A stretch of 64,000 nucleotides of DNA from an uncultured Bacteroidales bacterium (GCA_902769535.1 CACXPH010000002.1:62001-126000); one strand, 5' to 3'; shown: positions 35,589 through 44,125, numbered from the stretch's first letter. Made by a program: numbers and translations. Notes: generated by a model not told the origin, from the sequence alone.

Positions 35589-36005
35589 GCAAACTCACGC
35601 TGAGGGCAATTTTGCTTTAAGGGTTGGGTTTGTTGGCGTCAATCCTCTCGCTGTGAAGCGGCTTTAGGGCTCCCGCAAAATTTATTTTGTGGGAAGAGGA
35701 GGAAGCACAACCATTACATTTGTTGCGTAGCAACTTAATCATGGATTGCCGCTTCCGACGACAGACATATTTAATGGCGTTTACTAACGCTTGTTTTTGA
35801 CCATTTGAAACCTAGGAAACTTCAAATAGTTATCATCGAAAACAAGTAGCAGTAGATGCTCATGGGTGTATAATGCACTTGCGCGTACATTGTGCGCGTA
35901 TAGTTCCGTATATACACAGCGTGGGTTTCTGCATTGCTTATTCGTGATAACGGGTTTTCCTAGGACCTCAAATGGCGGATAAGCAACTAAAGAAATCCGC
36001 GTTTT
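35589..36005 (+). ncRNA. Long structured leader RNA upstream of glf (class unknown)
   Basis: There is no ORF but many good stems: CCCGCAAAA/TTTTGTGGG (35672-35693), GGAAGC/GCTTCC (35701-35756) enclosing GTTGC/GCAAC (35722-35734), an 11-bp CTTGTTTTTGA/TCGAAAACAAG (35790-35846) enclosing ATTTGAA/TTCAAAT (35803-35827), GTGTATA/TATACAC (35866-35917) and a last GCGGAT/ATCCGC (35975-36000) that ends five bases before the glf start codon. The RNase P (GAGGAAAGTCC), tmRNA and SRP signatures are absent. It may be a regulatory leader of the polysaccharide operon or a separate ncRNA; the last hairpin could terminate transcription or mask the glf start. Confidence 0.55.
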
Positions 36006-37136
36006 ATGTATAAAGGTCCGAAGTACGATTTTCTTATTGTTGGTTCCGGCTTGTTCGGAGCAACCTTTGCCTACAAAGCCAACCAGGCAGGCAAGTCATG
36101 TCTCGTCATCGACAAACGTCCGCAACTCGGCGGCAATGTCTATTGTGAGAAAACCGAAGGCATCAATGTCCACAAGTACGGTGCCCATATTTTCCACACT
36201 GCTAACAAAGCCGTGTGGGATTTCGTCAATTCCCTTGTGCCTTTCAACCGTTACACCAACTGCCCTGTCGCTAACTTTCACGGCGAACTCTACAACCTGC
36301 CCTTCAACATGAACACCTTCTATCAGATGTGGGGTGTTCATACTCCTGAAGAAGCACAAGCGAAAATCGCCGAGCAACGCGCAACTGTATCCGCCAAGCT
36401 TGACGGATCAGAACCTCGCAATCTGGAGGAACAAGCGCTTCTTTTAGTTGGCAAAGATATCTATGAGAAACTTATCAAAGAGTACACCGAGAAACAATGG
36501 GGACGACCTTGCACGGAACTTCCGGCTTTCATTATTCGTCGTCTGCCCTTGCGCTTTGTCTTCGACAATAACTATTTCAACGATCCGTACCAAGGCATCC
36601 CTATTGGCGGTTACAATCTCCTTATCAACAAACTCCTTGAAGGCGCAGAAGTTAAAACCAACTGCGACTTCTTCCGTGAATACAAAGATTCTTGGCGCGA
36701 TCTTGCCGACACGCTCGTTTACACCGGACAACTCGACGAATATTTCGACTTCCGTTTAGGTCGTCTTGATTGGCGTACAGTCTCGTTCAAGACGCGCATT
36801 GAAGACACCCCAAACTACCAAGGCAACGCTGTTGTCAACTACACCTCGCACGATGTGCCTTATACCCGCGTCATCGAGCATAAGCACTTCGAGTCCTTTG
36901 GTCAAGCGGTTTATGACAATCCCAAAACAGTCATCAGCGAGGAATATTCCACCGAGTTCCAACCCGGCATGGAACCGTACTATCCTGTCAACGATGACCG
37001 CAACAACTCCCTTGCCGACCAATACCGTGCTCTCGCCGCTGCCGAACCCAACGTCCTCTTCGGAGGCCGCCTCGCCGAGTACAAATACTATGACATGGCT
37101 CCGGTGATTGAAAAAGTACTGAATATGAAGATATAA
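36006..37136 (+). CDS. glf: UDP-galactopyranose mutase
   Basis: The 376-aa flavoprotein has FAD-binding DFLIVGSGLFGATFAYKANQAGKSCLVIDKRPQLGGNVY at the N-terminus, HKYGAHIFHTANKAVWDFVN, the YTEKQWGRPCTELP block and the C-terminal GRLAEYKYYDMAPVIEKVL. It interconverts UDP-galactopyranose and UDP-galactofuranose, so the glycan made here probably contains galactofuranose. It is the first gene of the cluster. Its base composition resembles the flanking chromosome, unlike the AT-rich genes after it. Confidence 0.96.
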   Translation: MYKGPKYDFLIVGSGLFGATFAYKANQAGKSCLVIDKRPQLGGNVYCEKTEGINVHKYGAHIFHTANKAVWDFVNSLVPFNRYTNCPVANFHGELYNLPFNMNTFYQMWGVHTPEEAQAKIAEQRATVSAKLDGSEPRNLEEQALLLVGKDIYEKLIKEYTEKQWGRPCTELPAFIIRRLPLRFVFDNNYFNDPYQGIPIGGYNLLINKLLEGAEVKTNCDFFREYKDSWRDLADTLVYTGQLDEYFDFRLGRLDWRTVSFKTRIEDTPNYQGNAVVNYTSHDVPYTRVIEHKHFESFGQAVYDNPKTVISEEYSTEFQPGMEPYYPVNDDRNNSLADQYRALAAAEPNVLFGGRLAEYKYYDMAPVIEKVLNMKI

Positions 37137-37150
37137 AATTGTGTTGTAAG

Positions 37151-37963
37151 ATGAGTGTGCTATCAATATTGAAAAATCAGGTGCTATCCAGAGTGATAGC
37201 GTATAATCAGTACAAAGCTGATCATGTTTGTTGGATAAAAACAATAATATACAATGCCTTGTGGTTCGGTATACCTGGGATACGTAAACTCCCTATACTA
37301 ATTTATAATGATGTAAAGGTTCTTGGAGAGGGTGTAATAAGAATAGAAGGAGAGATGGTTCATGGGATGATTCGTCTTGGAATATGGAAAGCAAAAGCAC
37401 ACAACCCTACGCGTCTAATGAATTATGGAACTATTGTATTTAGGGGAGAAACCATTATTCAAGGAGGTTGTATTATTGAAAATTATGGTGGCATAATAGA
37501 ATTTGGTCGATATAATAAATTTGCTGAAAGTTGTAAGATTATGTGTCGCAAAAGTATTATTATACATGATTATGTCGTCGTTGGGTACGAGACCACATTT
37601 ATGGATACCGACTTTCATTATACAGTAGATATAAACAATGGTAGAGTTCTTAATTGTGACGACGGAATATATATAGACGAGGGTACGTGGATATCTTCAA
37701 ATTGCAAAATAATGAAAGGAAGTAAATTACCCCAAAAATCAGTAGTCTGTTCAAATTCATTATTACTCCATGATTACTCCGAACAACTAGGTTGCACCAT
37801 TTTTGCAGGTATGCCGGCAAAACCAATCAAGCAAGGGAGAATGTGTATATTTAATAAATTAAAAGAGCAAGAACTATTATCAAAATTTCGTAATAGTGAG
37901 ATGACTGAATTGTTTTTGAATGAATATGATTTACAATCGTTATGTTATAATAATTTTTTTTAA
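37151..37963 (+). CDS. Hexapeptide-repeat acyltransferase-like protein
   Basis: I use the ATG at 37151 (MSVLSILKNQVLSRV), 14 bp after glf; an in-frame TTG lies 12 bp earlier. The 270-aa protein has an N-terminal helical part and a left-handed beta-helix (IVFRGETIIQGGCIIENYGGIIEFGRYNKFAESCKIMCRKSIIIHDYVVVG), with FHYTVDINNGRV and the terminal FAGMPAKPIKQG loop typical of O-acetyltransferases of surface polysaccharides. Acyl donor and target sugar are unknown. Strongly AT-rich, unlike its chromosomal neighbours. Confidence 0.75.
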   Translation: MSVLSILKNQVLSRVIAYNQYKADHVCWIKTIIYNALWFGIPGIRKLPILIYNDVKVLGEGVIRIEGEMVHGMIRLGIWKAKAHNPTRLMNYGTIVFRGETIIQGGCIIENYGGIIEFGRYNKFAESCKIMCRKSIIIHDYVVVGYETTFMDTDFHYTVDINNGRVLNCDDGIYIDEGTWISSNCKIMKGSKLPQKSVVCSNSLLLHDYSEQLGCTIFAGMPAKPIKQGRMCIFNKLKEQELLSKFRNSEMTELFLNEYDLQSLCYNNFF

Positions 37964-37965
37964 CT

Positions 37966-39357
37966 ATGCAAAAGAAACGTGTACTTTTATATAATTGGAC
38001 TCCTATTGAACATTATAAATTAGGAGGCGGTGTTGCTGTATATATAAAAAACCTCATGCAATATGCAGCAGAGAATAGGAATGACATTGAGTTTGTTTTT
38101 TTGTCATCTGGCTTTTATTATGATAGTGATAATAAACGTACATACATCCGCAAAGAACAAGATTTTATGTCTTTTGAGAATTATACTATTGTAAATTCTC
38201 CAATTATTGCTCCCTTAGCATTTTCTATTTCAACTCTTAATAGAACACTTTCCGATAAGGTTGTAATCAATGAGATAGATACATTTATTAAGAATCATGG
38301 TCATTTTGATGTAGTTCATTTTCATTCCTTTGAGGGGCTAACTTCTTCGGTCCTGAAATTAAAAGAGAAGTATAGGAATATTAAATTCTTTCATTCCATC
38401 CATGATTATGGTATATTATGTCCTGATATAAGACTGTGGACCAAAAGAAACGAGAATTGTTTGTATAGCAAGTATAAATTTCAATGCACTAACTGTGTCA
38501 ACAACAATAGTCCTTTGATTTTTCGTTTGGTCTCAGAAGCGTCTACACGTTCATATGAGTATAATGTGCCATACTATGAGTTGATATGGAATAAAATTAT
38601 CAGGAAATATAGGAAAATACTGCATAAATACATTCCAGGTTCAAATAGAATTTATACAAGATATAGGAATTTTAATATTAATAATATTAATGTGTACTCA
38701 GATGGAGAACTATGCGTGTCGCAACGTGTAGCTGAGATTGTGAAAGCCAATGGTTTGAAATCAGAAAAATTGATTGTAGATTATATAGGTACTCTAGCAG
38801 CAGAGAAAGCAAACTATAAATGTTTAAACGACCCCTATAGTGAGTATTTTACTATACTGTATATGGGCTATACCAAAATTGAAAAAGGATTCTTTGAGTA
38901 TCTTGAAGCCATAGAGAGAATTCCTGAATCAGAAGCAAAAAATATCAATCTTATATTCGCTTCCAAAATTGAAAATGAAAGTATTCAACGGCGAATAGAG
39001 GCATTAAAATCAAGATATCACAAGGTAATAGTTTTTGATGGATATTCTCATTCTGATTTCCCTAAGATTTTTAGTCAGGTTAACTTAGGAATATGTCCCC
39101 CCTTGTGGGAAGACAATCTGCCCCAAGTAGCGATAGAGATGGTTGCTAATGGTATCCCTGTGCTAACAAGTAAAAATGGAGGTGCACACGAACTAAACAA
39201 TCATCCTGACTTTGAATATTCCCACCATCAAGAAAATAATATACTTACTATTATGCATAATCGAGATTTACTAGAAACTTATTGGGAATATGCTAAGAAA
39301 TTAACAACCATGGAAGAACATATGGATAATTTGATAAAAATATGGACAAACTCTTAA
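37966..39357 (+). CDS. Glycosyltransferase, GT4-like (GT-B fold)
   Basis: The 463-aa protein starts MQKKRVLLYNWTPIEHYKLGGGVAVYIKNL, with a glycine-rich loop as in GT-B enzymes; HFDVVHFHSFEGLTSSVLKLK and FFHSIHDYGILCPD are typical of GT4 N-terminal domains. The C-terminal donor-binding half has LYMGYTKIEKGFFEYLEAIERIP and GICPPLWEDNLPQVAIEMVANGIPVLTSKNGGAHEL, the E-x7-E-like sugar-nucleotide motif region. It presumably adds one sugar of the surface glycan. It is very AT-rich. It ends overlapping the next gene by 16 bp. Confidence 0.85.
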   Translation: MQKKRVLLYNWTPIEHYKLGGGVAVYIKNLMQYAAENRNDIEFVFLSSGFYYDSDNKRTYIRKEQDFMSFENYTIVNSPIIAPLAFSISTLNRTLSDKVVINEIDTFIKNHGHFDVVHFHSFEGLTSSVLKLKEKYRNIKFFHSIHDYGILCPDIRLWTKRNENCLYSKYKFQCTNCVNNNSPLIFRLVSEASTRSYEYNVPYYELIWNKIIRKYRKILHKYIPGSNRIYTRYRNFNINNINVYSDGELCVSQRVAEIVKANGLKSEKLIVDYIGTLAAEKANYKCLNDPYSEYFTILYMGYTKIEKGFFEYLEAIERIPESEAKNINLIFASKIENESIQRRIEALKSRYHKVIVFDGYSHSDFPKIFSQVNLGICPPLWEDNLPQVAIEMVANGIPVLTSKNGGAHELNNHPDFEYSHHQENNILTIMHNRDLLETYWEYAKKLTTMEEHMDNLIKIWTNS

Positions 39358-40370
39358 CCATAGTCATCCCAACGTACAACATGCAAGCGTATCTGCATCG
39401 TTGTTTGGATTCGTTAATCGTGCCTAACGAGCAAATGGCACTATTGGAAGTGCTAGTTGTCAACGATGGAAGCAAGGACAAATCTTCTGCTATTGCCCAT
39501 GAATATGAAACCAAATATCCCTCCACTTTCCGTGTCATAGATAAAGAAAACGGCAATTATGGTTCTTGTATCAACCGTGGTCTCAAAGAAGCTACCGGCA
39601 AGTATATCAAAGTACTTGATGCGGATGATTGGTATGACACCAAAAACTTTGAAGCATTCATAGGGTTTCTTAAAGAGACGGACGTTGACCTTGTTGTATC
39701 AGATTTTAGCACGGTTACGGATGATGGCGTAGTGCAGAAGATACATCGCTACAACATTCCGGATGGGAAATGGAAATTGACTGATTGTGAGTCTGTTTTA
39801 GATATGTGGATGCATGCAGTTACTTATCGTACAGCGATATTCAAGGAACTTCAATATCATCAAACGGAAGGAATATCTTACACTGACCAGGAATGGATCT
39901 TTGCTCCCATGAGCAAGGTTAAGACACTTAGCGGATTTCCTTATGTAGTGTACAATTATTTAGTGGGACGCTCAGGGCAAACAGTAGATCCATTAGTTTT
40001 TGCACGTAACATTTCACAGGAAATTGCCAGTTGGAAAGCCCAACAATCTTTTTGGGGAAGAACCGATGTAAGCGGAAAAGGTGATGCGGAGAACTACATG
40101 TGGTTTCGTTTGAAATCGCGTGCAGTTTATATCGAGACCAATATGATATTAAACTATCGAAATGGTTATAAAAAGACAGAACTTATGGATTTTGATGACT
40201 ATGTTCTTCGAATAAATCCTATACTTTATAAACAGATGAATGACACTATTGGACGTAAAGGATTGAATTTCAAATTTATCCGTTTTTGGAGAATAGGACA
40301 CAACCGTCCATTAACATGGTTTATTTACAAAGTTGAAAGTGTATTCAAACGTAGATTTTTCAAAATATGA
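39342..40370 (+). CDS. Glycosyltransferase family 2 (first copy)
   Basis: The 342-aa GT-A enzyme has MDKLLTIVIPTYNMQAYLHRCLDSL, EVLVVNDGSKDKS, the acceptor loop DKENGNYGSCINRGLKEATGKYIKVLDADDWYD with the DxD-type DADD, and a C-terminal half containing YNYLVGRSGQTVDP. It probably transfers a hexose to the growing repeat unit. It overlaps genes on both sides (16 bp upstream, 4 bp downstream), so the cluster is translated as a coupled unit. It is a paralogue of the next gene and of the fragment at 43254. Confidence 0.9.
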   Translation: MDKLLTIVIPTYNMQAYLHRCLDSLIVPNEQMALLEVLVVNDGSKDKSSAIAHEYETKYPSTFRVIDKENGNYGSCINRGLKEATGKYIKVLDADDWYDTKNFEAFIGFLKETDVDLVVSDFSTVTDDGVVQKIHRYNIPDGKWKLTDCESVLDMWMHAVTYRTAIFKELQYHQTEGISYTDQEWIFAPMSKVKTLSGFPYVVYNYLVGRSGQTVDPLVFARNISQEIASWKAQQSFWGRTDVSGKGDAENYMWFRLKSRAVYIETNMILNYRNGYKKTELMDFDDYVLRINPILYKQMNDTIGRKGLNFKFIRFWRIGHNRPLTWFIYKVESVFKRRFFKI

Positions 40371-41416
40371 ACAAACTATTATCAATAATCATTCCGGTAT
40401 ATAAGGTGGAGCCTTATATCAACAAGTGTCTGGATTCGTTACTCATTTACAAAGAGGACGGGAGTATAAATGACGAGTTGATGTCTATGCTGGATATTCT
40501 CATTATAAATGATGGGACACCGGATCAGTCTGCGGAGATGTCACGCGAGTATGTGAAACGCTATCCGAAGTATTTCCGTCAGATAGACAAAGAAAACGGA
40601 GGGCACGGCTCGGTATGGAATTTAGGTGTAATGGAGGCGAAAGGTAAGTATATTAAATTCCTTGATTCGGATGATTGGTTGCAGAATCTTGATTTGTTCA
40701 TAGACAAATTGCAGCATACCAATTCGGACTTGATTCTTACATCTACTAGATGTCATTGTGAGAATAACGAAGTCTGGAAGCAGAATATCCTTGAAATGGA
40801 GTTCTATCATGCGTATGATACGGACACTTTTGATTGGCTTGGCAATCCTACGCATAATTATCTTTTGCATCATTGTAGTTGCTACAAAACATCTGTTTTC
40901 CGCCAGTATATGCCCGGATTATTTCTGGAAAAACAACCCTATGATGATGTGGTATTATGGCCGGCAGCTATGATAGGCGCAAAGACGATCGAGGCTTTTG
41001 ACTTTCCATTATATAACTACCTGATGGATAGACCTGGACAAAGTATATCTCCTGAGGTTCAAGAGAGAAATTTATGGGCTCACGTAAAAACACAGAAACA
41101 TACGATTGAGTTCTACGAAAAACATCCGGTTAAAGCAGGAACTAACAAAGATTTGTATATTCGTCATCGTTTACCTCGTTCTTATAATGCCTATTATAGA
41201 TCCAGTGTGAGTTATCCTTATGCCGATGGTAAAAAGTTAGCAAAAGAATGGGACGAGTGGGTTAGAGAAACTAATCCGCAGATAAAAACGATTTGGATAA
41301 AGATGTATCGTTCAATGCCTTATTGTGTGTACTATCTAACAGTTAAGTGTATCCAATTATTGATTGATTTGAAGGCAAAACTAAAACCTAATAAAGGGAC
41401 TTATACTGCCGATTAA
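40367..41416 (+). CDS. Glycosyltransferase family 2 (second copy)
   Basis: The 349-aa GT-A enzyme is laid out like its neighbour: MNKLLSIIIPVYKVEPYINKCLDSLL, DILIINDGTPDQS, DKENGGHGSVWNLGVMEAKGKYIKFLDSDDW and YNYLMDRPGQSISPE. The DSDD motif would bind the metal and sugar nucleotide. Differences in the C-terminal half suggest a different acceptor. It is followed 12 bp later by a 69-aa gene that also follows the decayed third GT2. Confidence 0.9.
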   Translation: MNKLLSIIIPVYKVEPYINKCLDSLLIYKEDGSINDELMSMLDILIINDGTPDQSAEMSREYVKRYPKYFRQIDKENGGHGSVWNLGVMEAKGKYIKFLDSDDWLQNLDLFIDKLQHTNSDLILTSTRCHCENNEVWKQNILEMEFYHAYDTDTFDWLGNPTHNYLLHHCSCYKTSVFRQYMPGLFLEKQPYDDVVLWPAAMIGAKTIEAFDFPLYNYLMDRPGQSISPEVQERNLWAHVKTQKHTIEFYEKHPVKAGTNKDLYIRHRLPRSYNAYYRSSVSYPYADGKKLAKEWDEWVRETNPQIKTIWIKMYRSMPYCVYYLTVKCIQLLIDLKAKLKPNKGTYTAD

Positions 41417-41428
41417 ATTCATGTTATT

Positions 41429-41638
41429 ATGTTCAAATACACAAAACGACTTTTATCCGACATCCGTTTCTGGTGTCAAGAACTCAAACTCCGCAGCAAA
41501 GAAAACGCCGAGTGGGAGCGTATCGAAGACGAAGAATGGCGTCATCCCATGGCCGGATTTGCCTACTACACAACCATCAAACGCAACCGCGCTGAGCGGA
41601 AAAGGCTGCATGAGGAAGAAAGAGCGAAGATCTATTAA
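41429..41638 (+). CDS. Small charged protein, copy 1 of a duplicated 69-aa gene
   Basis: The 69 residues start MFKYTKRLLSDIRFWCQELKL and continue with ENAEWERIEDEEWRHPMAGFAYYTTIKRNRAERKRL. No signal peptide or membrane segment; the N-terminal half looks amphipathic-helical, the end is very basic. It is nearly identical to the protein at 43580-43789 except for the last dozen residues. It follows a GT2 gene in both places, so it may be a GT2 accessory or membrane-docking protein (inference). I do not recognise the family. Confidence 0.7.
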   Translation: MFKYTKRLLSDIRFWCQELKLRSKENAEWERIEDEEWRHPMAGFAYYTTIKRNRAERKRLHEEERAKIY

Positions 41639-41712
41639 TCTCCGATTCTAACAAAGTGCATCTTGTGGATCTTCCCGCAAGACGATCTTTGAGATAGTGG
41701 ATTACCGATGTG

Positions 41713-41761
41713 GTCGTTCTTAAAAATGCAGCATTGTGGCGCAAAGTCGTTCTTAAAAATG
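41713..41761 (+). repeat. 16-bp direct repeat, 33 bp apart, upstream of the ATPase promoter
   Basis: The sequence GTCGTTCTTAAAAATG occurs at 41713-41728 and 41746-41761, three helical turns apart and about 40 bp upstream of the -33 box. It could be a pair of operator sites. Confidence 0.7.
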
Positions 41762-41801
41762 TAATAAAATTGCAAAAAATAATTCAAAAAAGTGCGATTT
41801 A

Positions 41802-41833
41802 TTTGCATATTTCATTTTTTTGTTGTACCTTTG
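41802..41833 (+). promoter_or_regulatory. Promoter of the AAA ATPase gene
   Basis: TTTG (41802-41805), 20 bp, TACCTTTG (41826-41833); the leader is about 90 nt and AT-rich. Confidence 0.85.
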
Positions 41834-41930
41834 CAGCGATTTTTAACTTTTAAAAGTAAAATTTGCTATTAATATATTACTATAGAAAGTAAGAAACTCA
41901 ATATTTATTAACACATATAAAGTAAAGAAT

Positions 41931-43130
41931 ATGGAGCAATTAGTCAATTTCTTTTATCGCTTATTGGAGCGCTATTCCGGGTTCACGCAGATGCGTTATC
42001 TGTATGAGGATGTAAACTGGGATGACCAGCTTATTCTGATCCGCGGTCCGAAAGGTTCCGGTAAAACAACGATGCTAATGCAGCATATCTTGCGTACGTT
42101 TTCGGATAAAAGTAAGGTGCTGTATTGTTCTGTAGATCATTTTTGGTTTGCCTCTCACACCTTATTAGATTTGGCAGAATACGCGTACACGCACGATATA
42201 ACTCATCTATTCCTTGATGAGATACACAAGTATGGAAATTGGGCGCAGGAGCTTAAGAATATCTACGATGCTTATCCACATCTTCATGTAGTTGTGACAG
42301 GAAGTAATGCTTTGGATATTATTAAGCAGACATATGACTTATCCCGGCGTTGTGGCGTATATACCATGCATGGCCTGAGTTTCCGCGAATACCTCAAAAT
42401 GGAAGGTGTGGCGGATTTACCGCCAGTATCCTTGGAGGAACTGGTTTCTCGTCATGTGGAAATAAGCCGTGACATCACAATTAAGCAGAACATCAAAGTA
42501 CTTTTGTATTTTGAGCGCTATATCAAAGAAGGATACTACCCGTTCTATCGTGATCAAACCATGAACTTTGGCGAGCGATTAAGCCAAGTGATTGACACCA
42601 TTATCTTCAATGAGATACCGGCTGTATCTAATTTAGAATACGAATCGGTCTATAAGATCAAACCTCTGTTAGCTATCTTAGCGCAACAAAATCCATACAC
42701 GCTGAATATCTCTGCTTTGGGCAAGTCTCTGAACGCTTCGCGTAATGTGCTGCTCAAACTCATCGAACTATTGGATCAGGCAGCTTTGATTCGCAGATTG
42801 TATGCTGCGACCGAAGGATGGGAGCAAGTCAATAAGCCCGAGAAGATTTTATTCAACAACACGAACCTGATGTATGCATTGTCCCCCAATGCCGATACCG
42901 GCACAATGCGTGAAACATTCTGTGCCTCGATGTTGGCGAAGGGACATAAGATAGCCATGCCGCAGAAAGGGGACATCGTTGCAGATAAAAAGTATTTGTT
43001 TGAAGTGGGTGGCAAAAGCAAAGGTTTCGGACAAATAGCCAATATCCCAAATAGTTATGTAGTAGCAGATGACATAGATATGGGCTTCGAGAACAAGATC
43101 CCTCTCTGGATGTTCGGCCTGCTCTATTAA
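41931..43130 (+). CDS. AAA ATPase of the AAA_14/DUF4143 type
   Basis: The 399-aa protein has P-loop GPKGSGKTTMLMQHIL (residues ~38-53), Walker B HLFLDEIHKYGNWAQELKNIYDAYP, sensor VVVTGSNALDI, then a winged-helix-like region (LNISALGKSLNASRNVLLKLIELLDQAALIRRLY) and a C-terminal DUF4143-like end (YLFEVGGKSKGFGQIANIPNSYVVADDIDMGFENKIPLW), which resembles a nuclease fold. Such genes are common, scattered and often horizontally spread in Bacteroidota; the role is unknown. It has its own promoter and terminator, so it is an independent insert in the glycan cluster and not a biosynthesis gene. Confidence 0.85.
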   Translation: MEQLVNFFYRLLERYSGFTQMRYLYEDVNWDDQLILIRGPKGSGKTTMLMQHILRTFSDKSKVLYCSVDHFWFASHTLLDLAEYAYTHDITHLFLDEIHKYGNWAQELKNIYDAYPHLHVVVTGSNALDIIKQTYDLSRRCGVYTMHGLSFREYLKMEGVADLPPVSLEELVSRHVEISRDITIKQNIKVLLYFERYIKEGYYPFYRDQTMNFGERLSQVIDTIIFNEIPAVSNLEYESVYKIKPLLAILAQQNPYTLNISALGKSLNASRNVLLKLIELLDQAALIRRLYAATEGWEQVNKPEKILFNNTNLMYALSPNADTGTMRETFCASMLAKGHKIAMPQKGDIVADKKYLFEVGGKSKGFGQIANIPNSYVVADDIDMGFENKIPLWMFGLLY

Positions 43131-43167
43131 ATAAGTTATTTAATTCCCCGTGGGGGAACCAAATTTC

Positions 43168-43204
43168 AAGCGGTAAATCCAATATGCGGACTTACCGCTT
43201 TTTT
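43168..43204 (+). terminator. Intrinsic terminator after the AAA ATPase gene
   Basis: A long stem AAGCGGTAA/TTACCGCTT with extra TCC/GGA pairs across one mismatch is followed by a T run up to 43204. Confidence 0.9.
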
Positions 43205-43253
43205 GTTGTGCAATAAAGCGGCCAAAACTGACGACAAACAAAACAACAATAAT

Positions 43254-43515
43254 ATGGAAAAACTATTATCCATCGTAATCCAAACTGAACGTCTATCGCT
43301 ACTATATCGGTCGTCCGGGACAATCGTTCAATCCCAAAGTACGTGCACTACGCGCAGCAGATGATGTCACCAAAGTGCTCACATTCCTCCTCGATTGGGT
43401 GCGCCGTAACCGTCATGTTGTACCTCCCTTTCCTCTCTACTACGCATGGTTCAAGTGCTACTACTTCTACCAACGTGTCACCCGCTTCTTGAAGCGTAAA
43501 CTAAATAGAAAGTAA
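43254..43515 (+). pseudogene. Remnant of a third GT2 glycosyltransferase
   Basis: It begins MEKLLSIVIQT, like the N-termini of the two intact GT2 genes, then jumps, in another frame from 43291, to VYRYYIGRPGQSFNPKVRALRAADDVTKVLTFLLDWVRRN and ends FLKRKLNRK-stop at 43515. This second part matches the region after the YNYLxGRxGQ motif of the intact copies. About 200 residues, including the catalytic DxD, are deleted and the join is out of frame. Confidence 0.85.
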
Positions 43516-43579
43516 AATTACAAGTTCATCATTAAGCAGATTTATCTGCGTCACCATTAATCAATAGATCATTAAAATT

Positions 43580-43789
43580 ATGTTCAAATACACAAAACGT
43601 CTTTTATCCGACATCCGTTTCTGGTGTCAGGAACTCAAACTCCGCAGTAAGGAAAACGCAGAGTGGGAGCGTATCGAAGACGAAGAATGGCGTCATCCTA
43701 TGGCCGGTTTTGGCTACTATACAACCATCAAACGCAATCGTGCTGCTCGAAAAGAGCAACACCTCCAACAACGCGCCGCTATAAAATAA
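43580..43789 (+). CDS. Small charged protein, copy 2 of the duplicated 69-aa gene
   Basis: The 69 residues share almost the entire sequence with the protein at 41429-41638 (one early difference, FAYY versus FGYY; divergent tail AARKEQHLQQRAAIK). At the nucleotide level the two genes are about 95% identical over their first 170 bp, which indicates recent duplication or gene conversion. This copy follows the decayed GT2 remnant by 64 bp and is probably still translated. Function unknown. Confidence 0.68.
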   Translation: MFKYTKRLLSDIRFWCQELKLRSKENAEWERIEDEEWRHPMAGFGYYTTIKRNRAARKEQHLQQRAAIK

Positions 43790-43791
43790 CC

Positions 43792-43819
43792 TTTGTCTAT
43801 TAGCCCGGAATCTAATTCC
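43792..43819 (+). repeat. 28-bp direct repeat, right copy, flanking the glycan cluster
   Basis: Partner of 35315-35342. This copy's end forms a perfect CCGGAAT/ATTCCGG hairpin. Confidence 0.6.
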
Positions 43820-44125
43820 GGTTACATCGTCCATTGTCCGGAAATAATCGTGCCCTTGTGGTTAAGAATGATATTCCGGTCGTCTCATTTGGCGATATTT
43901 ATCATAGCTTTGTTCATTACGTCGGAATATTATTCCGACATCCCGCCTTCGTTCGTTTCCGGAAATTGTATTCTGGATCAAAAACGTTCGTTCCTTACAG
44001 GACGATATCATCGTCCGCTCATCCATCCGAGACGCTCTCCCATAAGCGCCTCGGATTTTCTTTTTGCCCTCCCCCGCACAATATCTCCCGTTTCCTCACA
44101 CTATCTTATGTCTTATTATAGTATG
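43820..44125. other. Non-coding stretch with several GGAAT/ATTCC imperfect palindromes
   Basis: No credible gene; the ORFs of 95-116 codons lack family features. Hairpin-prone words recur: GAATGATATTCC (43868), ACGTCGGAATATTATTCCGAC (43920), TCCGGAAATTGTATTCTGGA (43960). The region lies between the glycan cluster and the next promoter and may be decayed sequence. Confidence 0.4.

Noticed and set aside
35589..36005. RNase P RNA or tmRNA
   Set aside because: The size is similar, but the invariant GAGGAAAGTCC segment and the tRNA-like ends are absent.
41931..43130. The AAA ATPase as an antiphage defence gene
   Set aside because: AAA_14/DUF4143 proteins are common orphans; no effector partner or defence neighbour is visible.
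43254..43515. An intact small gene of 87 codons
   Set aside because: The N-terminal and C-terminal parts are in different frames and match the two ends of a GT2 enzyme, so it is a deletion remnant.
36006..43789. A mobile element carrying the glycan cluster
   Set aside because: AT-rich and flanked by repeats, but no integrase, transposase or tRNA attachment site is present.
43834..44121. ORFs of 95-116 codons after the glycan cluster
   Set aside because: No recognisable domains, low-complexity palindromic DNA, no promoter directly upstream.
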